This document shows, piece by piece, positions 1 to 8,395 of a stretch of DNA of 64,000 nt. The stretch is from Bacillota bacterium (GTDB lineage: Bacteria; Bacillota; Clostridia; Christensenellales; SZUA-584), in contig JAEYPO010000039.1 in assembly GCA_023410595.1 (NCBI GenBank), positions 1 to 64,000 of the forward strand. The letters are read 5' to 3'. The position numbers and the translations under genes are program-made. Every line of letters begins with the position of its first letter. The first letter of the stretch is position 1. The notes beneath the pieces were generated by a model that saw only the letters and a program-made list of their open reading frames with translations, had not been told where the DNA came from and searched no databases.

Positions 1-33
1 GAGGCTGGATTCGAAAAGGAATTGTTTATCAAT

Positions 34-151
<118 letters not shown>

Positions 152-159
152 TCAAATAT

Positions 160-234
160 TCCTCAGTAGCTCAGCGGTAGAGCATCCGGCTGTTAACCGG
201 AGGGTCGTAGGTTCAAACCCTACCTGGGGAGCCA
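160..234 (+). tRNA. tRNA-Asn (GTT)
   Basis: A full cloverleaf can be folded. The acceptor stem tcctcag (160-166) pairs with ctgggga (224-230), the anticodon stem encloses loop ctgttaa with anticodon GTT, the T arm is gtagg-ttcaaac-cctac, and CCA is encoded (232-234). It lies 8 nt after the 5S rRNA, so it is probably the last gene of the rRNA operon. Confidence 0.95.
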
Positions 235-235
235 C

Positions 236-268
236 AAAAAACAGCACTCAATGAGTGCTGTTTTTTGT
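236..268 (+). terminator. Rho-independent terminator of the 5S/tRNA-Asn unit
   Basis: The inverted repeat acagcactca / tgagtgctgt has a short loop, is preceded by A residues and followed by a run of T residues, directly after the CCA end of tRNA-Asn. Confidence 0.9.
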
Positions 269-300
269 GATTTCCATGTAAAGATTAAACTGATGGTTCT

Positions 301-451
301 GGTTAACAGCCGGCCGGCGTAAAACCGGAGGACGCTGGCGGCGAGCGCTGCCGGTGGCATAAGAAGCGAGCCAAAAGCGGTACAAAAAAGAAAATGCGAC
401 GGAGTGAGCGATGCGACCGTTTTTTAAGCAGGTTCAAACCCTGCCTGGGGA
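301..451. pseudogene. Rearranged tRNA-Asn-like fragments
   Basis: Three short pieces of this stretch match the neighbouring tRNA-Asn. Bases 301-313 are the reverse complement of its anticodon arm (186-198). Bases 323-331 repeat its 195-203 in direct orientation. Bases 428-451 repeat its T arm and 3' acceptor strand (207-230) with only a paired change in the T stem (gcagg/cctgc instead of gtagg/cctac). No complete cloverleaf can be folded here. The compensated change suggests the last piece came from a different tRNA copy or was under pairing constraint for a time. The filler between the pieces is GC-rich and self-complementary. The rest of 269-514 shows nothing else recognisable. Confidence 0.55.
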
Positions 452-514
452 AACAATTAAGTCTGGAATTAGAACGTGGTTTTTTGTATTCAGAATTGAA
501 GGAAAAAAATAGTC

Positions 515-543
515 TTTTAACAAAAAATAAAGTTTGATATAAT
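515..543 (+). promoter_or_regulatory. SigA-type promoter for the DUF2974 gene
   Basis: A perfect TATAAT box (538-543) lies 17 bp downstream of TTTTAA (515-520), and the start codon follows 39 bp later. Confidence 0.55.
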
Positions 544-582
544 AAACCAAGTATGTTTCAGAACCTGTAAATGGGAGTGTAT

Positions 583-1695
583 ATGGGAAATATTATCGAG
601 TACATTGAGAATAACATGAACAGTTTATCTGAGAAGGGCTTCAACGCAGTTGACAGCCTTGTGCTATCAAAACTGTCTTATGCGGATTTTAAAGGGCTCG
701 TAAACGGAATATATGAGAGGGCAAGATGTGTGCGCATAAAGGATCTTCATAGGGCAGAGATGTTTGGTTCCATGTTCCGGAATGTACGTGAAATGGAAAA
801 TAATAAAATGTTTATTAGCGCGCTTGCTGCCAGCCCGAGATTCAGAGACATTAAAATGAATTTCTATATCAATAATATGGACCCTGTAACAGAAAAGCAG
901 TTTTCAGCGGTCACATATTTTCTTGACGACAAGACGGCTTACATAGCTTTTCGCGGAACCGACGCGACGCTTATAGGATGGAAGGAAGATTTTAATATGG
1001 CCTTCATAAGCCCGGTGCCGTCTCAGGAAGATGGGGTAACATACCTCAATGCTGTTGCAAGAAAAATACCAAAGGCAACGAAGCTAAGAGTTGGCGGGCA
1101 TTCAAAAGGAGGCAATATTGCGGTTTATTCGTCGATAAACTGTAATACGACTGTACAGAAACGCATAATAAACGTATACAATCATGACGGCCCGGGGTTT
1201 AAGGAAAACTTGTTTGAAAGCGATGGATTCAAGATAATTAAAGATCGTATAAACACTACCTTGCCCGAATCGTCCCTTGTTGGAATGCTGCTGCAGTATC
1301 ACGCGGATTACTCTGTCGTTAAGAGCAGCCGACGCGGCATAATGCAGCATGAGCCGTATTCATGGGTCGTGGAAGGCGACGATTTCAGCTATATCGAAAA
1401 TATAAAAAGCAGCGCAATGTTCAGGAACAGGATGCTGAATCAGTGGCTTGATTCTATGACGGACGAAAAGCGTAAGCTTTTGGTTGACGCGCTGTTTCAG
1501 GTAATCGAAAAAACGGAAAGCGACGACTTCAATCAGCTGTTCAAAGACTGGCATACCGGCATTACCTCGATATTGGGCGCAATGAAAAATATAGACGCGG
1601 ATTCAAAGAAGTTTATATACCAGACGGCAAGCGAACTTATCAGACTATCCTTTACCAACCTTAAGCGGCGTAAAGCGGCAGACATAAACAGTTGA
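583..1695 (+). CDS. DUF2974 (Mbeg1-like) family alpha/beta-hydrolase-fold protein
   Basis: The 370-residue product carries the nucleophile-elbow motif GGHSKGGN at residues 171-178, with Ser174 as the expected catalytic serine. This is the hallmark of the DUF2974/Mbeg1-like group of lipase-related alpha/beta hydrolases. An upstream beta strand followed by AFRGTD (around residue 124) also fits the family. No signal peptide or membrane segment is visible, so it should be cytoplasmic. Substrate and cellular role are unknown for this family. An in-frame ATG exists at 571, but GGGAG at 573-577 is correctly spaced only for the ATG at 583, which is why that start was chosen. It converges on ppaC with a 20-nt gap. 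Family assignment is firm and function is not. Confidence 0.85.
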   Translation: MGNIIEYIENNMNSLSEKGFNAVDSLVLSKLSYADFKGLVNGIYERARCVRIKDLHRAEMFGSMFRNVREMENNKMFISALAASPRFRDIKMNFYINNMDPVTEKQFSAVTYFLDDKTAYIAFRGTDATLIGWKEDFNMAFISPVPSQEDGVTYLNAVARKIPKATKLRVGGHSKGGNIAVYSSINCNTTVQKRIINVYNHDGPGFKENLFESDGFKIIKDRINTTLPESSLVGMLLQYHADYSVVKSSRRGIMQHEPYSWVVEGDDFSYIENIKSSAMFRNRMLNQWLDSMTDEKRKLLVDALFQVIEKTESDDFNQLFKDWHTGITSILGAMKNIDADSKKFIYQTASELIRLSFTNLKRRKAADINS

Positions 1696-1715
1696 ATTAA
1701 AGCAACGAAAATTAC

Positions 1716-3347
1716 TTAAAGCTCATCTTCTATAGACATTATTTTCGGAAATACTTGCTTTTTGCGGGACAGCACGCCGGGAAGAAATACGGTATCGCCT
1801 GCCTGCTCGAGAGAAAACGCTTTAAAAAATATATCTTTTCTTTCGCCTGTTACGATGGCCTGCGAACCTGCGCGTTTCAAATCCGTAATCAACAGCAGTA
1901 AAAACGAGAAGCCGTTTTTGCCATTGATATAGTCCATCCGCTCAAGAATAGCCGGAAGCAGACTTGAGATGTTCTCCGTATCGACAGCATAAACCTGAGC
2001 TATTCCTATTCTGTATTTGCCGACAGTATATTCTTTCAAGTCGCTCTCGATTATTTCATCCGGAGTCTTGCTGTGAAGGTCAGAGCCGGCATTGATAATT
2101 TTAAGCGCCAAGTCATCAATATCCACATCGGCGATTGACGCAAGGCTGTACGCCGTTTCGATATCCTGAGACGTACACGTGGGAGATTGAAAATTCAGCG
2201 TATCGGAGATTATTGCCGAGAGAAGCGTACCTGCTATCATAGGGGGAATATCAACGCAGCTGTCTTTATACAAAGACGCTATAATAGTCGCTGTGCTTCC
2301 CAAAGGCTCGTTTTTCATTAAAATAGGATTGCTTGTCTGTATATCGCCAAGACGGTGATGGTCTATAATTTCAATTATTTCCGCGTCTTCAATACCGGCG
2401 GCTGTCTGGCTTTTTTCGTTATGATCCACGAGTATGACTTGTTTGCGTGCTTTGGATAACAGATGGTACCTTGATATCATGCCTATAACCTTGCTTTGCG
2501 CGTCGATGACGGGATAACTTCGGAATCTCGTTTTCAGCATTCGTTCTTTTACGTCGTCTTTCAGCTCGTCTATAGAAACTGTTATGATATTATCTTTGGT
2601 CATTACATACCCTAAAGGGATGCTCTGGCGGATAAGCATTGAAGCGGAAAAAGTATCGAATTCAGTTGAAATGACAACACAGTTATTGCGCCGCGCTATC
2701 TCTATGTCTTCGCTCTCCGGTGATAAACCGCATGTGCAGATTATAAGGTCGGCGCCGCTGTATATCGCTTCGTGTATGTTTTTATCTATGTTCGCTATAA
2801 CAATATCGCCTGGGGCAACATAGTTTTTGATCTGCGTATAGCGCTGCGCCGCTACAACAACGCGTCCGGTGACGAACCGTGATTGGGTATCTCCGGTTTC
2901 CACTTTTGCTTCGAGCGTTTCAATGATGTTACTGTAAGGCGTCCGGCTTTTAGACAGAAGCGCGTCGTCACCTACGTCCATATAGTTTCTTGTGATATCA
3001 GAAAGCGTTGCCATTCCAGTAAGCACGCCGTTTTCGTCAACGACTGCAAGGGACTTCTGGGAGTGCCGCTTCATGCGCGTCCATGCCGCCCGTATGGATA
3101 TCGAAGCCGATACGCACACAGCCGCGTCTATCGGTAGGTCTGATATCTGTGTCCTTATGGTGCCGAGCGTTGGGGGCTCCGCTGTTTTAAAATACTGCAG
3201 TACAAACTTTGTCTCGCTGTTGAGTTCACCTAATTTTACAGCGACGGCATCCAACCCTGAAGATTTTTTTAAATAGGCGTAAGCGAGTGAGGAGCATATT
3301 GTATCGCTGTCAGGATTTTTGTGTCCAAAGATATATGTAAGGCCCAT
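1716..3347 (-). CDS. ppaC: Manganese-dependent inorganic pyrophosphatase with CBS-DRTGG-CBS regulatory insert
   Basis: Family II (DHH/DHHA2) pyrophosphatase hydrolysing PPi to phosphate in the cytoplasm. The N-terminal DHH signature GHKNPDSDTICS (residues about 8-19), the later VDHNE and IDHH metal-binding motifs, and the C-terminal DHHA2 motif SRKKQVFP are all present. At 543 residues it is far longer than the usual 310 or so. The extra region between the first and second DHH motifs contains two CBS modules around a DRTGG domain, the architecture known from clostridial enzymes that are inhibited by AMP and activated by diadenosine polyphosphates. An upstream in-frame GTG (3353) overlaps the Shine-Dalgarno AGGAG, so the ATG at 3347 is the better start. 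The gene is monocistronic with its own promoter. Confidence 0.95.
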   Translation of the reverse strand: MGLTYIFGHKNPDSDTICSSLAYAYLKKSSGLDAVAVKLGELNSETKFVLQYFKTAEPPTLGTIRTQISDLPIDAAVCVSASISIRAAWTRMKRHSQKSLAVVDENGVLTGMATLSDITRNYMDVGDDALLSKSRTPYSNIIETLEAKVETGDTQSRFVTGRVVVAAQRYTQIKNYVAPGDIVIANIDKNIHEAIYSGADLIICTCGLSPESEDIEIARRNNCVVISTEFDTFSASMLIRQSIPLGYVMTKDNIITVSIDELKDDVKERMLKTRFRSYPVIDAQSKVIGMISRYHLLSKARKQVILVDHNEKSQTAAGIEDAEIIEIIDHHRLGDIQTSNPILMKNEPLGSTATIIASLYKDSCVDIPPMIAGTLLSAIISDTLNFQSPTCTSQDIETAYSLASIADVDIDDLALKIINAGSDLHSKTPDEIIESDLKEYTVGKYRIGIAQVYAVDTENISSLLPAILERMDYINGKNGFSFLLLLITDLKRAGSQAIVTGERKDIFFKAFSLEQAGDTVFLPGVLSRKKQVFPKIMSIEDEL

Positions 3348-3376
3348 CGTCACTCCTGAATGTATGAATATTGTTC

Positions 3377-3385
3377 ATTATAACA
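3377..3385 (-). promoter_or_regulatory. Extended -10 promoter for ppaC
   Basis: On the minus strand the sequence reads TGT-TATAAT, an extended -10 element, 30 bp upstream of the ppaC start codon. The -35 region is poor. The stretch 3386-3490 is AT-rich and also carries a weak plus-strand promoter (TTGAAA 3450-3455, TATAGT 3471-3476) for the next gene. Confidence 0.45.
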
Positions 3386-3505
3386 TATAACCGTAAATGA
3401 TAAATAAATTTCGTATAGTAAAACAAACTATAAACATGAACATGAATTATTGAAAGTATCAGCAGTATATTATAGTATCTATCTATGCTATAAAGGAGGG
3501 AAACC

Positions 3506-3862
3506 ATGCGGTTTTTGTGGTGCACGATATACGTAAGAGACATCGAAGCTTCAATACGCTTCTATAAGGAGATAGTCGGTCTGCCCGTTGCGCGCAGGTT
3601 CAGCGAGCCGGGTGCAGAGCTGGCGTTCCTCGGCGAAGACGATACCAAACTTGAGCTTATCGAGGGCAAAATGGAATCGCACACGGGCGGAGGCGTTTCT
3701 ATAGGCATTCGGGTGGATAATCTGGAAGAAAAGATGGCCTTTTGCGAGCAGCACGGTATAAAGCTGCACAGCGGGCCGTTCGCGCCCAGCCCGCGCACGC
3801 GATTCTTTTTCGTGAGCGATCCGGACGGAATATTCGTACAGTTCGTTGAGCAGAAACAGTAA
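3506..3862 (+). CDS. VOC (glyoxalase/bleomycin-resistance fold) family protein
   Basis: The 118-residue protein is a single vicinal-oxygen-chelate module of two beta-alpha-beta-beta-beta repeats. Its first repeat begins with the strand CTIYVRDIEASIRFY, and the second ends in FVSDPDGIFVQFVE, the typical DPDG turn before the last metal-ligand strand. A Glu in the last strand (..FVE) and a Glu in LELIE near residue 51 are candidate metal ligands. Members act as lyases, dioxygenases, epimerases or binding proteins, and this sequence alone does not choose between them. A strong Shine-Dalgarno AAAGGAGGG precedes the ATG by 6 nt. It is transcribed alone. Confidence 0.85.
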   Translation: MRFLWCTIYVRDIEASIRFYKEIVGLPVARRFSEPGAELAFLGEDDTKLELIEGKMESHTGGGVSIGIRVDNLEEKMAFCEQHGIKLHSGPFAPSPRTRFFFVSDPDGIFVQFVEQKQ

Positions 3863-3906
3863 AGCTGATACAGCCGCTCAGCAATATCTGCAAAAAAAGC
3901 GTCTGT

Positions 3907-3934
3907 TTGTTTTGTGATATAAAAAAGGTATAAT
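3907..3934 (+). promoter_or_regulatory. Promoter of the acyl-CoA synthetase operon
   Basis: TTGTTT (3907-3912), a 16-bp spacer and a perfect TATAAT (3929-3934) lie about 60 bp before the start codon at 3993. Confidence 0.55.
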
Positions 3935-3992
3935 ACATATAGAGTTCTTTTCGCTTTAAACCAGATAATACGTTTTCTTCGGAGGGCTTAAA

Positions 3993-6257
3993 ATGATACT
4001 GAAACCTCACATAGTCGACGGTATTGACGCGATTTTTAAACAGGCCCTGGAGGACGGAAGAACGGTTCTGCACGAACATGAAGTATACGATATGCTCAAA
4101 TGCGTGGGGTTTTCAACTCCCGATTTTGTGGTGGTTAAAAACGAAAAGGACGTCAACGAAGAACTAATAAAGCGGTTCCGCGGCAGGATGGTATTAAAAG
4201 TAGTTTCGCGGGACCTCGTGCATAAACAAAAATACGGCGGGGTAAAAATGGTAGAAACAAGCGACCCGCTGTATGTGCGTTATGTAATTTCGGCGATGAG
4301 AGAGGAGATATACTCTCATTTCGAAGACACAGAGCCGCGCATAGACGGCTTTATGCTTATTGAGCACATCACGTTCAAACAGGGCATTGGCTATGAGATA
4401 CTGTTCGGCGCGCGTGAGGACGCATCGTTCGGCCCGGTGCTTATGCTGAGCAAGGGCGGAGACGACGCGGAGTTCTTTGCAAAGTATTACGATCCCGCGA
4501 ACCTCTATCTTTCTCCGCTGTCGCGCGAGGAAGCGGACGCGTCTATGCAGGAAATACGTATACGATATAAATACGCGGACATAGGGCGGGCTTTTTACAT
4601 GGACATGATAGCCGATACGCTGCTAAAGCTTTCCGGTCTTATGCAGACATACTCGTTCATATCGCCTGAAAATCCGAAATATCACATAAAGAATATAGAC
4701 ATAAACCCCGTCGTTTTTACGACGGACGACCGTTTCATCGTCGTGGACGGCTACGCCGACTTTGCGAAGGCGCAGCGGGAAGAGGCTTTAGCCCATGCGG
4801 ACGCAAAAGGCCTCAAAGGTTTTTTTAAACCAAAAGGAATCGCCATAGTGGGCGTATCGGGTCAGCCTGAGAAATACTCGATGGGGCGCAACATAGCCCG
4901 GCTGATGATAGACATGGGCAGGGAAGACGTTTATCTTGTTAACACAAAAGGCGGCACGGCTGTTATCTCGGGAAAAGAATACCCGCTTTATAAGCGCGTA
5001 GCCGACATACCCGAAAACGTAGATCTTTACGTTTACACCGCGCCCGCGAAATACATGCTCGATTTCATACCCCAGGTAGATAAAGACAAATGCGTCGTAC
5101 TCATTTCCGGCATACCGGCCGAAGTGAATTACTTTGACTTTTTAAAGCAGCTGGGCAGCGTTAAAAAGCCGGGCGTACGGATAGTCGGGCCTAACTGCAT
5201 GGGAGTGTTCCATTCTCCGGGCGGCGGCAGCGCGGGCGTGGATACGCTGTTTATAGACGCGGAGAGGATGCCCATCAAATGGGGCGACAAAAGCAACACG
5301 GCGCTGTTTTCGCAGAGCGGTGCGCTTGGCATTACGTGCCTTGACAACCTGCACAACTACGGACTTTTCCGTGCCATAGTGTCGTTTGGGAACCGCGCTG
5401 ACGTGGGAATACCTGAGCTGATGGCGTATTTTAAGCAGGAAGACGACGTGGACGTTATAGCAATGTATATAGAAGGGCTATCTGGCGGCGAAGGCAGGCA
5501 GTTCTTTGAGCTGGCGAAATCATCGGAAAAGCCGGTGCTGGTATTCAAGTCGGGCAGGACGGAAGCGGGCGCGAAAGCCGCGGCCTCCCATACGGCGGCG
5601 CTGAGCGGCAGCTACGAGGTTTTCAAAGCGGCGTGCGACCAGGCGGGCGTGGTGCTTATAGAAGAGATAGACGGCTTTTACGACGCAATACGAGCGTTCT
5701 CACTGCTGTGGAACAAGCGCGTGCGCGGCAACCGCGTAGCGGGCGTGGCGAACGCGGGCTTCGACAGCACGGCGGGCGCGGATAACCTTGGGTTCCTGCA
5801 GCCCGCGGTATATACAGGCGCAACGGTAGAAAAGCTTAACAGGCTAAACAGCCACGGCCTCGTTAACGTGCCCGCGCCGTTCCTCGACGTGACGCCCATG
5901 ACGGACGATAGGCTGTTCGAGCAATTCGTCGTAGCGCTTATGGAAGATGAGAACGTAGATTGCGTGTTTACGGCTATCGTTCCGCATATCGAAAATCTGA
6001 TGACAACGGATGACGTGTGCGACAGGCCGGAGGCTATAGCCGCGCGTATTATCAACATATTTAATAAATATGACAAGCCTATGGTAGTGTCGGTGAACGC
6101 GGGGCAGCAGTTCAACAAGTTCGTGCGCATAATCGAAGAGGCAGGCGTGCCGGTGTTTAAGGACATACGCTCGGCCACGCGCGAGCTGGAGAGGTTTGTC
6201 TGCTACAGGCTGGAAAAGGCGTCACGCCTGGGAGGCGAAAGGGAAAACCGGCTGTGA
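3993..6257 (+). CDS. ADP-forming acyl-CoA synthetase (acetate-CoA ligase family), ATP-grasp domain first
   Basis: NDP-forming acyl-CoA synthetases interconvert acyl-CoA + ADP + Pi with the free acid + CoA + ATP, giving substrate-level ATP in fermenters. The 754-residue protein has an ATP-grasp module at its N-terminus (residues about 20-255). Then comes a CoA-binding Rossmann domain beginning FFKPKGIAIVGVSG near residue 277, and a succinyl-CoA-ligase-like region with FSQSGALG and ASHTAALSGS. That His is the expected phosphohistidine-loop residue. The usual fused order is CoA-binding first and ATP-grasp last, so this is a domain-permuted form. A good Shine-Dalgarno (GGAGGG, 3981-3986) supports the start. 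The acyl substrate cannot be read from the sequence. The stop overlaps the next start by 4 nt. Confidence 0.88.
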   Translation: MILKPHIVDGIDAIFKQALEDGRTVLHEHEVYDMLKCVGFSTPDFVVVKNEKDVNEELIKRFRGRMVLKVVSRDLVHKQKYGGVKMVETSDPLYVRYVISAMREEIYSHFEDTEPRIDGFMLIEHITFKQGIGYEILFGAREDASFGPVLMLSKGGDDAEFFAKYYDPANLYLSPLSREEADASMQEIRIRYKYADIGRAFYMDMIADTLLKLSGLMQTYSFISPENPKYHIKNIDINPVVFTTDDRFIVVDGYADFAKAQREEALAHADAKGLKGFFKPKGIAIVGVSGQPEKYSMGRNIARLMIDMGREDVYLVNTKGGTAVISGKEYPLYKRVADIPENVDLYVYTAPAKYMLDFIPQVDKDKCVVLISGIPAEVNYFDFLKQLGSVKKPGVRIVGPNCMGVFHSPGGGSAGVDTLFIDAERMPIKWGDKSNTALFSQSGALGITCLDNLHNYGLFRAIVSFGNRADVGIPELMAYFKQEDDVDVIAMYIEGLSGGEGRQFFELAKSSEKPVLVFKSGRTEAGAKAAASHTAALSGSYEVFKAACDQAGVVLIEEIDGFYDAIRAFSLLWNKRVRGNRVAGVANAGFDSTAGADNLGFLQPAVYTGATVEKLNRLNSHGLVNVPAPFLDVTPMTDDRLFEQFVVALMEDENVDCVFTAIVPHIENLMTTDDVCDRPEAIAARIINIFNKYDKPMVVSVNAGQQFNKFVRIIEEAGVPVFKDIRSATRELERFVCYRLEKASRLGGERENRL

Positions 6258-6643
6258 TATCTATAGACGAAATGGAGAATACGCTGGACGAGTTGGCCGC
6301 CGAGCTTCCGGAAGAGTTTTATAAGGAGCTCAACGGAGGAGTTATACTGCTTAATCAGGCAAAGCTCCATCCCGAATCAAAGGGCGGCGACCTGTTTGCT
6401 CTGGGCGAATACTACTCAGGCGGGGCATTAGGCAGGTATATCGCCATATACTACGGCTCGTTCTTAAGGGTATACGGCCATATTACGGCTGGGCAGTTGA
6501 AATCGGAGCTGAGGAAGACGCTTCGCCATGAATTAAGGCACCATCTCGAATCGCTCTCCGGAGAGCGGGGCCTCGAGATAGAGGACGAGCAGTATATAGA
6601 AAGGTATCTTCGGGAGCATAAGCTAAAGCATGGAAGGAAATGA
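6254..6643 (+). CDS. Zincin-like metallopeptidase family protein (HExxH)
   Basis: A 129-residue protein with the zinc-peptidase signature HELRHH (HExxH) near residue 97, followed by a short acidic helix. This matches the small 'putative zinc metallopeptidase' (DUF1025/zincin_1) family, whose substrates are unknown. No signal peptide or membrane segment is visible. The GTG start at 6254 overlaps the previous stop as GTGA, a normal translational-coupling arrangement. The ATG at 6272 is an alternative. It is in an operon between acyl-CoA synthetase and DNA polymerase IV, which suggests no specific functional link. Confidence 0.8.
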   Translation: MISIDEMENTLDELAAELPEEFYKELNGGVILLNQAKLHPESKGGDLFALGEYYSGGALGRYIAIYYGSFLRVYGHITAGQLKSELRKTLRHELRHHLESLSGERGLEIEDEQYIERYLREHKLKHGRK

Positions 6644-6650
6644 GGCCGTG

Positions 6651-7874
6651 ATGGACAGAACAATACTGCATTGCGACGCAAACGGATTTTTCGCCTCGGT
6701 GGAATGCCTGTATCGCCCGGAGCTTAAAGACGTGCCCATGGCGGTAAGCGGCAGCGTAGAAGACCGCCACGGCATAATACTCGCGAAAAACGAGCTCGCT
6801 AAAGGCTTTGGTATAAAGACGACGGACACGGTAGGCCAGGCAAGGAAGAAATGCCCTCAGCTTGTGCTGGTGCCGCCGCATCACGACAGATACCAAAAGT
6901 ATTCGGGTATAATCAACGGTATTTACGAGCGGTTCACCGATATGGTCGAGCCTTTTGGCATAGACGAATCATGGCTCGACGTTACGGGCAGCCTGCATCT
7001 CTTTGGCGGCGGCAAAGAGACGGCGGACAGTATAAGGGAGACGGTAAAGCGCGAAACGGGGCTTACCGTTTCCGTAGGCGTATCGTTTAATAAAACGTTT
7101 GCCAAGCTGGGCAGCGACCTTAAAAAGCCGGACGCGACGACTGTGATATCGCGGGATAATTACAGGGACGTCGTCTATCCGCTGCCCGTGTCTTCGCTGT
7201 TGTTTGCGGGCAAGGCGGCGACGAAGATGCTGAAAGAACTGGGCATAACCACTATAGGCCGGCTCGCGGCCTTTGATAAAGCCGCGATAACAGATAAGCT
7301 TGGCAAAATGGGCGCCATGCTGCACGACTGCGCCAACGGTATAGACGAAAGCCCCGTCCACTTCGCGGGCGAAGAGCGGGAAGCAAAGTCTGTAGGCAAC
7401 GGCATGACGTTCAGGCGCGACCTTGCGGGTATCGAAGATATAACCTCCGGTGTGCTTGCGCTTTCCGATACCGTAGCGGCTCGCCTGCGCAGGCACGGGC
7501 TGAAATGCTCCGCCGTGCAGGTGATGATACGCGACCCGCAGTTCAAGACTATCTCGCGGCAGAAAAAGCTTGCAAAGCCTACCTGCCTTGCAAAGGACAT
7601 AAGCGGCGCGGCGCTTGAAATAATAAAGGCTTCGTGGAATTTAAGCGCGCCTATCCGCATGCTGACGATAACAGGGCTGAGCCTTTGCGCAGCCGATAAA
7701 GGACAATTGAGCTTCTTCGATGAAGAGCCAAATAGCGCTAAGCAGGAGAAGATTGAGCGCGCAATAGACGATATACGCAGTAAGTTCGGCAGCGGCGCGA
7801 TATCCGTAGGTACGAATTTGTATAACGATATAGTGGCAGGCGCCAGCGATTCGGAACGAAAAGAAGAACAGTAA
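6651..7874 (+). CDS. dinB: DNA polymerase IV (Y-family translesion polymerase)
   Basis: The product has the Y-family N-terminus HCDANGFFASVE with a metal-binding Asp, and the catalytic palm motif GIDESWLDVT with Asp-Glu at residues about 105-106. Helix-hairpin-helix and little-finger regions follow. QLSFFDEE near the C-terminus is a good beta-clamp binding peptide, as expected for an enzyme recruited to stalled forks. Length 407 is normal. The ATG at 6651 was preferred over the one at 6630 because it sits 5 nt after GAGG, lies just past the upstream stop, and gives an N-terminus like characterised DinB proteins. No SOS box was recognised at the operon promoter. Confidence 0.92.
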   Translation: MDRTILHCDANGFFASVECLYRPELKDVPMAVSGSVEDRHGIILAKNELAKGFGIKTTDTVGQARKKCPQLVLVPPHHDRYQKYSGIINGIYERFTDMVEPFGIDESWLDVTGSLHLFGGGKETADSIRETVKRETGLTVSVGVSFNKTFAKLGSDLKKPDATTVISRDNYRDVVYPLPVSSLLFAGKAATKMLKELGITTIGRLAAFDKAAITDKLGKMGAMLHDCANGIDESPVHFAGEEREAKSVGNGMTFRRDLAGIEDITSGVLALSDTVAARLRRHGLKCSAVQVMIRDPQFKTISRQKKLAKPTCLAKDISGAALEIIKASWNLSAPIRMLTITGLSLCAADKGQLSFFDEEPNSAKQEKIERAIDDIRSKFGSGAISVGTNLYNDIVAGASDSERKEEQ

Positions 7875-7911
7875 AAATAAGTGCTCGTTTTCCGGGCATT
7901 TTTTATTTTTA
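7873..7911 (+). terminator. Terminator after dinB
   Basis: The stem gtgctcg / cgggcat is flanked by aaaaataa on the left and ttttttattttt on the right, immediately after the dinB stop codon. Confidence 0.7.
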
Positions 7912-7914
7912 CTG

Positions 7915-7980
7915 TTGACATATATCACAGCGTGATATAATCTAAATATATCACGACGTGATACATTATACCGTGATATA
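7915..7980 (+). promoter_or_regulatory. padR promoter with palindromic operators
   Basis: TTGACA (7915-7920) and TATAAT (7936-7941) are separated by 15 bp. The spacer and -10 region are covered by the perfect palindrome TATATCAC-AGC-GTGATATA (7921-7939). A second palindrome ATATCAC-GAC-GTGATA lies at about 7949-7964, and a third GTGATATA half-site at 7973-7980. The placement implies that the PadR protein encoded downstream represses its own operon. Confidence 0.7.
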
Positions 7981-7989
7981 ATATCAAAG

Positions 7990-8019
7990 CCCCCGACAAG
8001 TCGTAAGGCCTATAGGGGT
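7990..8019 (+). repeat. Dispersed hairpin element, copy a (GTAA loop)
   Basis: CCCCC...AAGTC-GTAA-GGCCT...GGGG. The same hairpin plan (CCCC, about 6-bp stem, four-base loop, GGGG, then TG and A residues) occurs at several other loci in the window. Here it lies in the padR leader. Confidence 0.65.
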
Positions 8020-8077
8020 GGTAATAGGGATCCCAAAAGAACCGTGAAATTTATTGGGTATAAATGGAGGCGATACT

Positions 8078-8395
8078 TTGAACGTGGAACAGGCGCGAAA
8101 GCGCTATATACCAATGAGCGAGACGATGTTTTATATACTTCTGTCGCTTCGCGAAGAGCGCCACGGTTACGGGATAATGCAGTACGTCAGGGAACTGACG
8201 AAAGGCCGTATTACGCTAGGCGCGGGCACGGTATACCAGAGCCTCAAAAAGCTTGAAACAGACGGGCTTATAGAACCTACAGAGGTAAAAGACCGCAGGA
8301 TAATGTATATTATTACGCCGGCGGGTTGGCAGATACTTTCGGAAGAAGCGAAAAGGATAAAAGAGATATATCAGAACCTGGAGGGGTTGTTATGA
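8078..8395 (+). CDS. PadR family transcriptional regulator
   Basis: A 105-residue winged-helix protein of the PadR type: a helix-turn-helix region containing ILLSLREERHGYGIMQYV, then the conserved wing GAGTVYQSLKKLETDGLI, and a final helix for dimerisation. A TTG start at 8078 was chosen because GGAGG (8066-8070) is 7 nt upstream. The in-frame ATG at 8054 would place that Shine-Dalgarno inside the gene. PadR proteins usually repress their own operon and a neighbouring membrane or efflux gene in response to a ligand. The palindromes at 7921-7980 are the likely binding sites. Its stop overlaps the DUF2812 start (ATGA), so the two are co-translated. Confidence 0.88.
   Translation: MNVEQARKRYIPMSETMFYILLSLREERHGYGIMQYVRELTKGRITLGAGTVYQSLKKLETDGLIEPTEVKDRRIMYIITPAGWQILSEEAKRIKEIYQNLEGLL

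Noticed and set aside
327..352. GGACGCTGGCGGCGAGC resembles the start region of 16S rRNA (ACGCTGGCGGCG).
   Set aside because: Only about 12 bases match, the flanks do not continue the 16S sequence, and the stretch is a self-complementary GC-rich filler. A chance match is more likely than an rRNA remnant.
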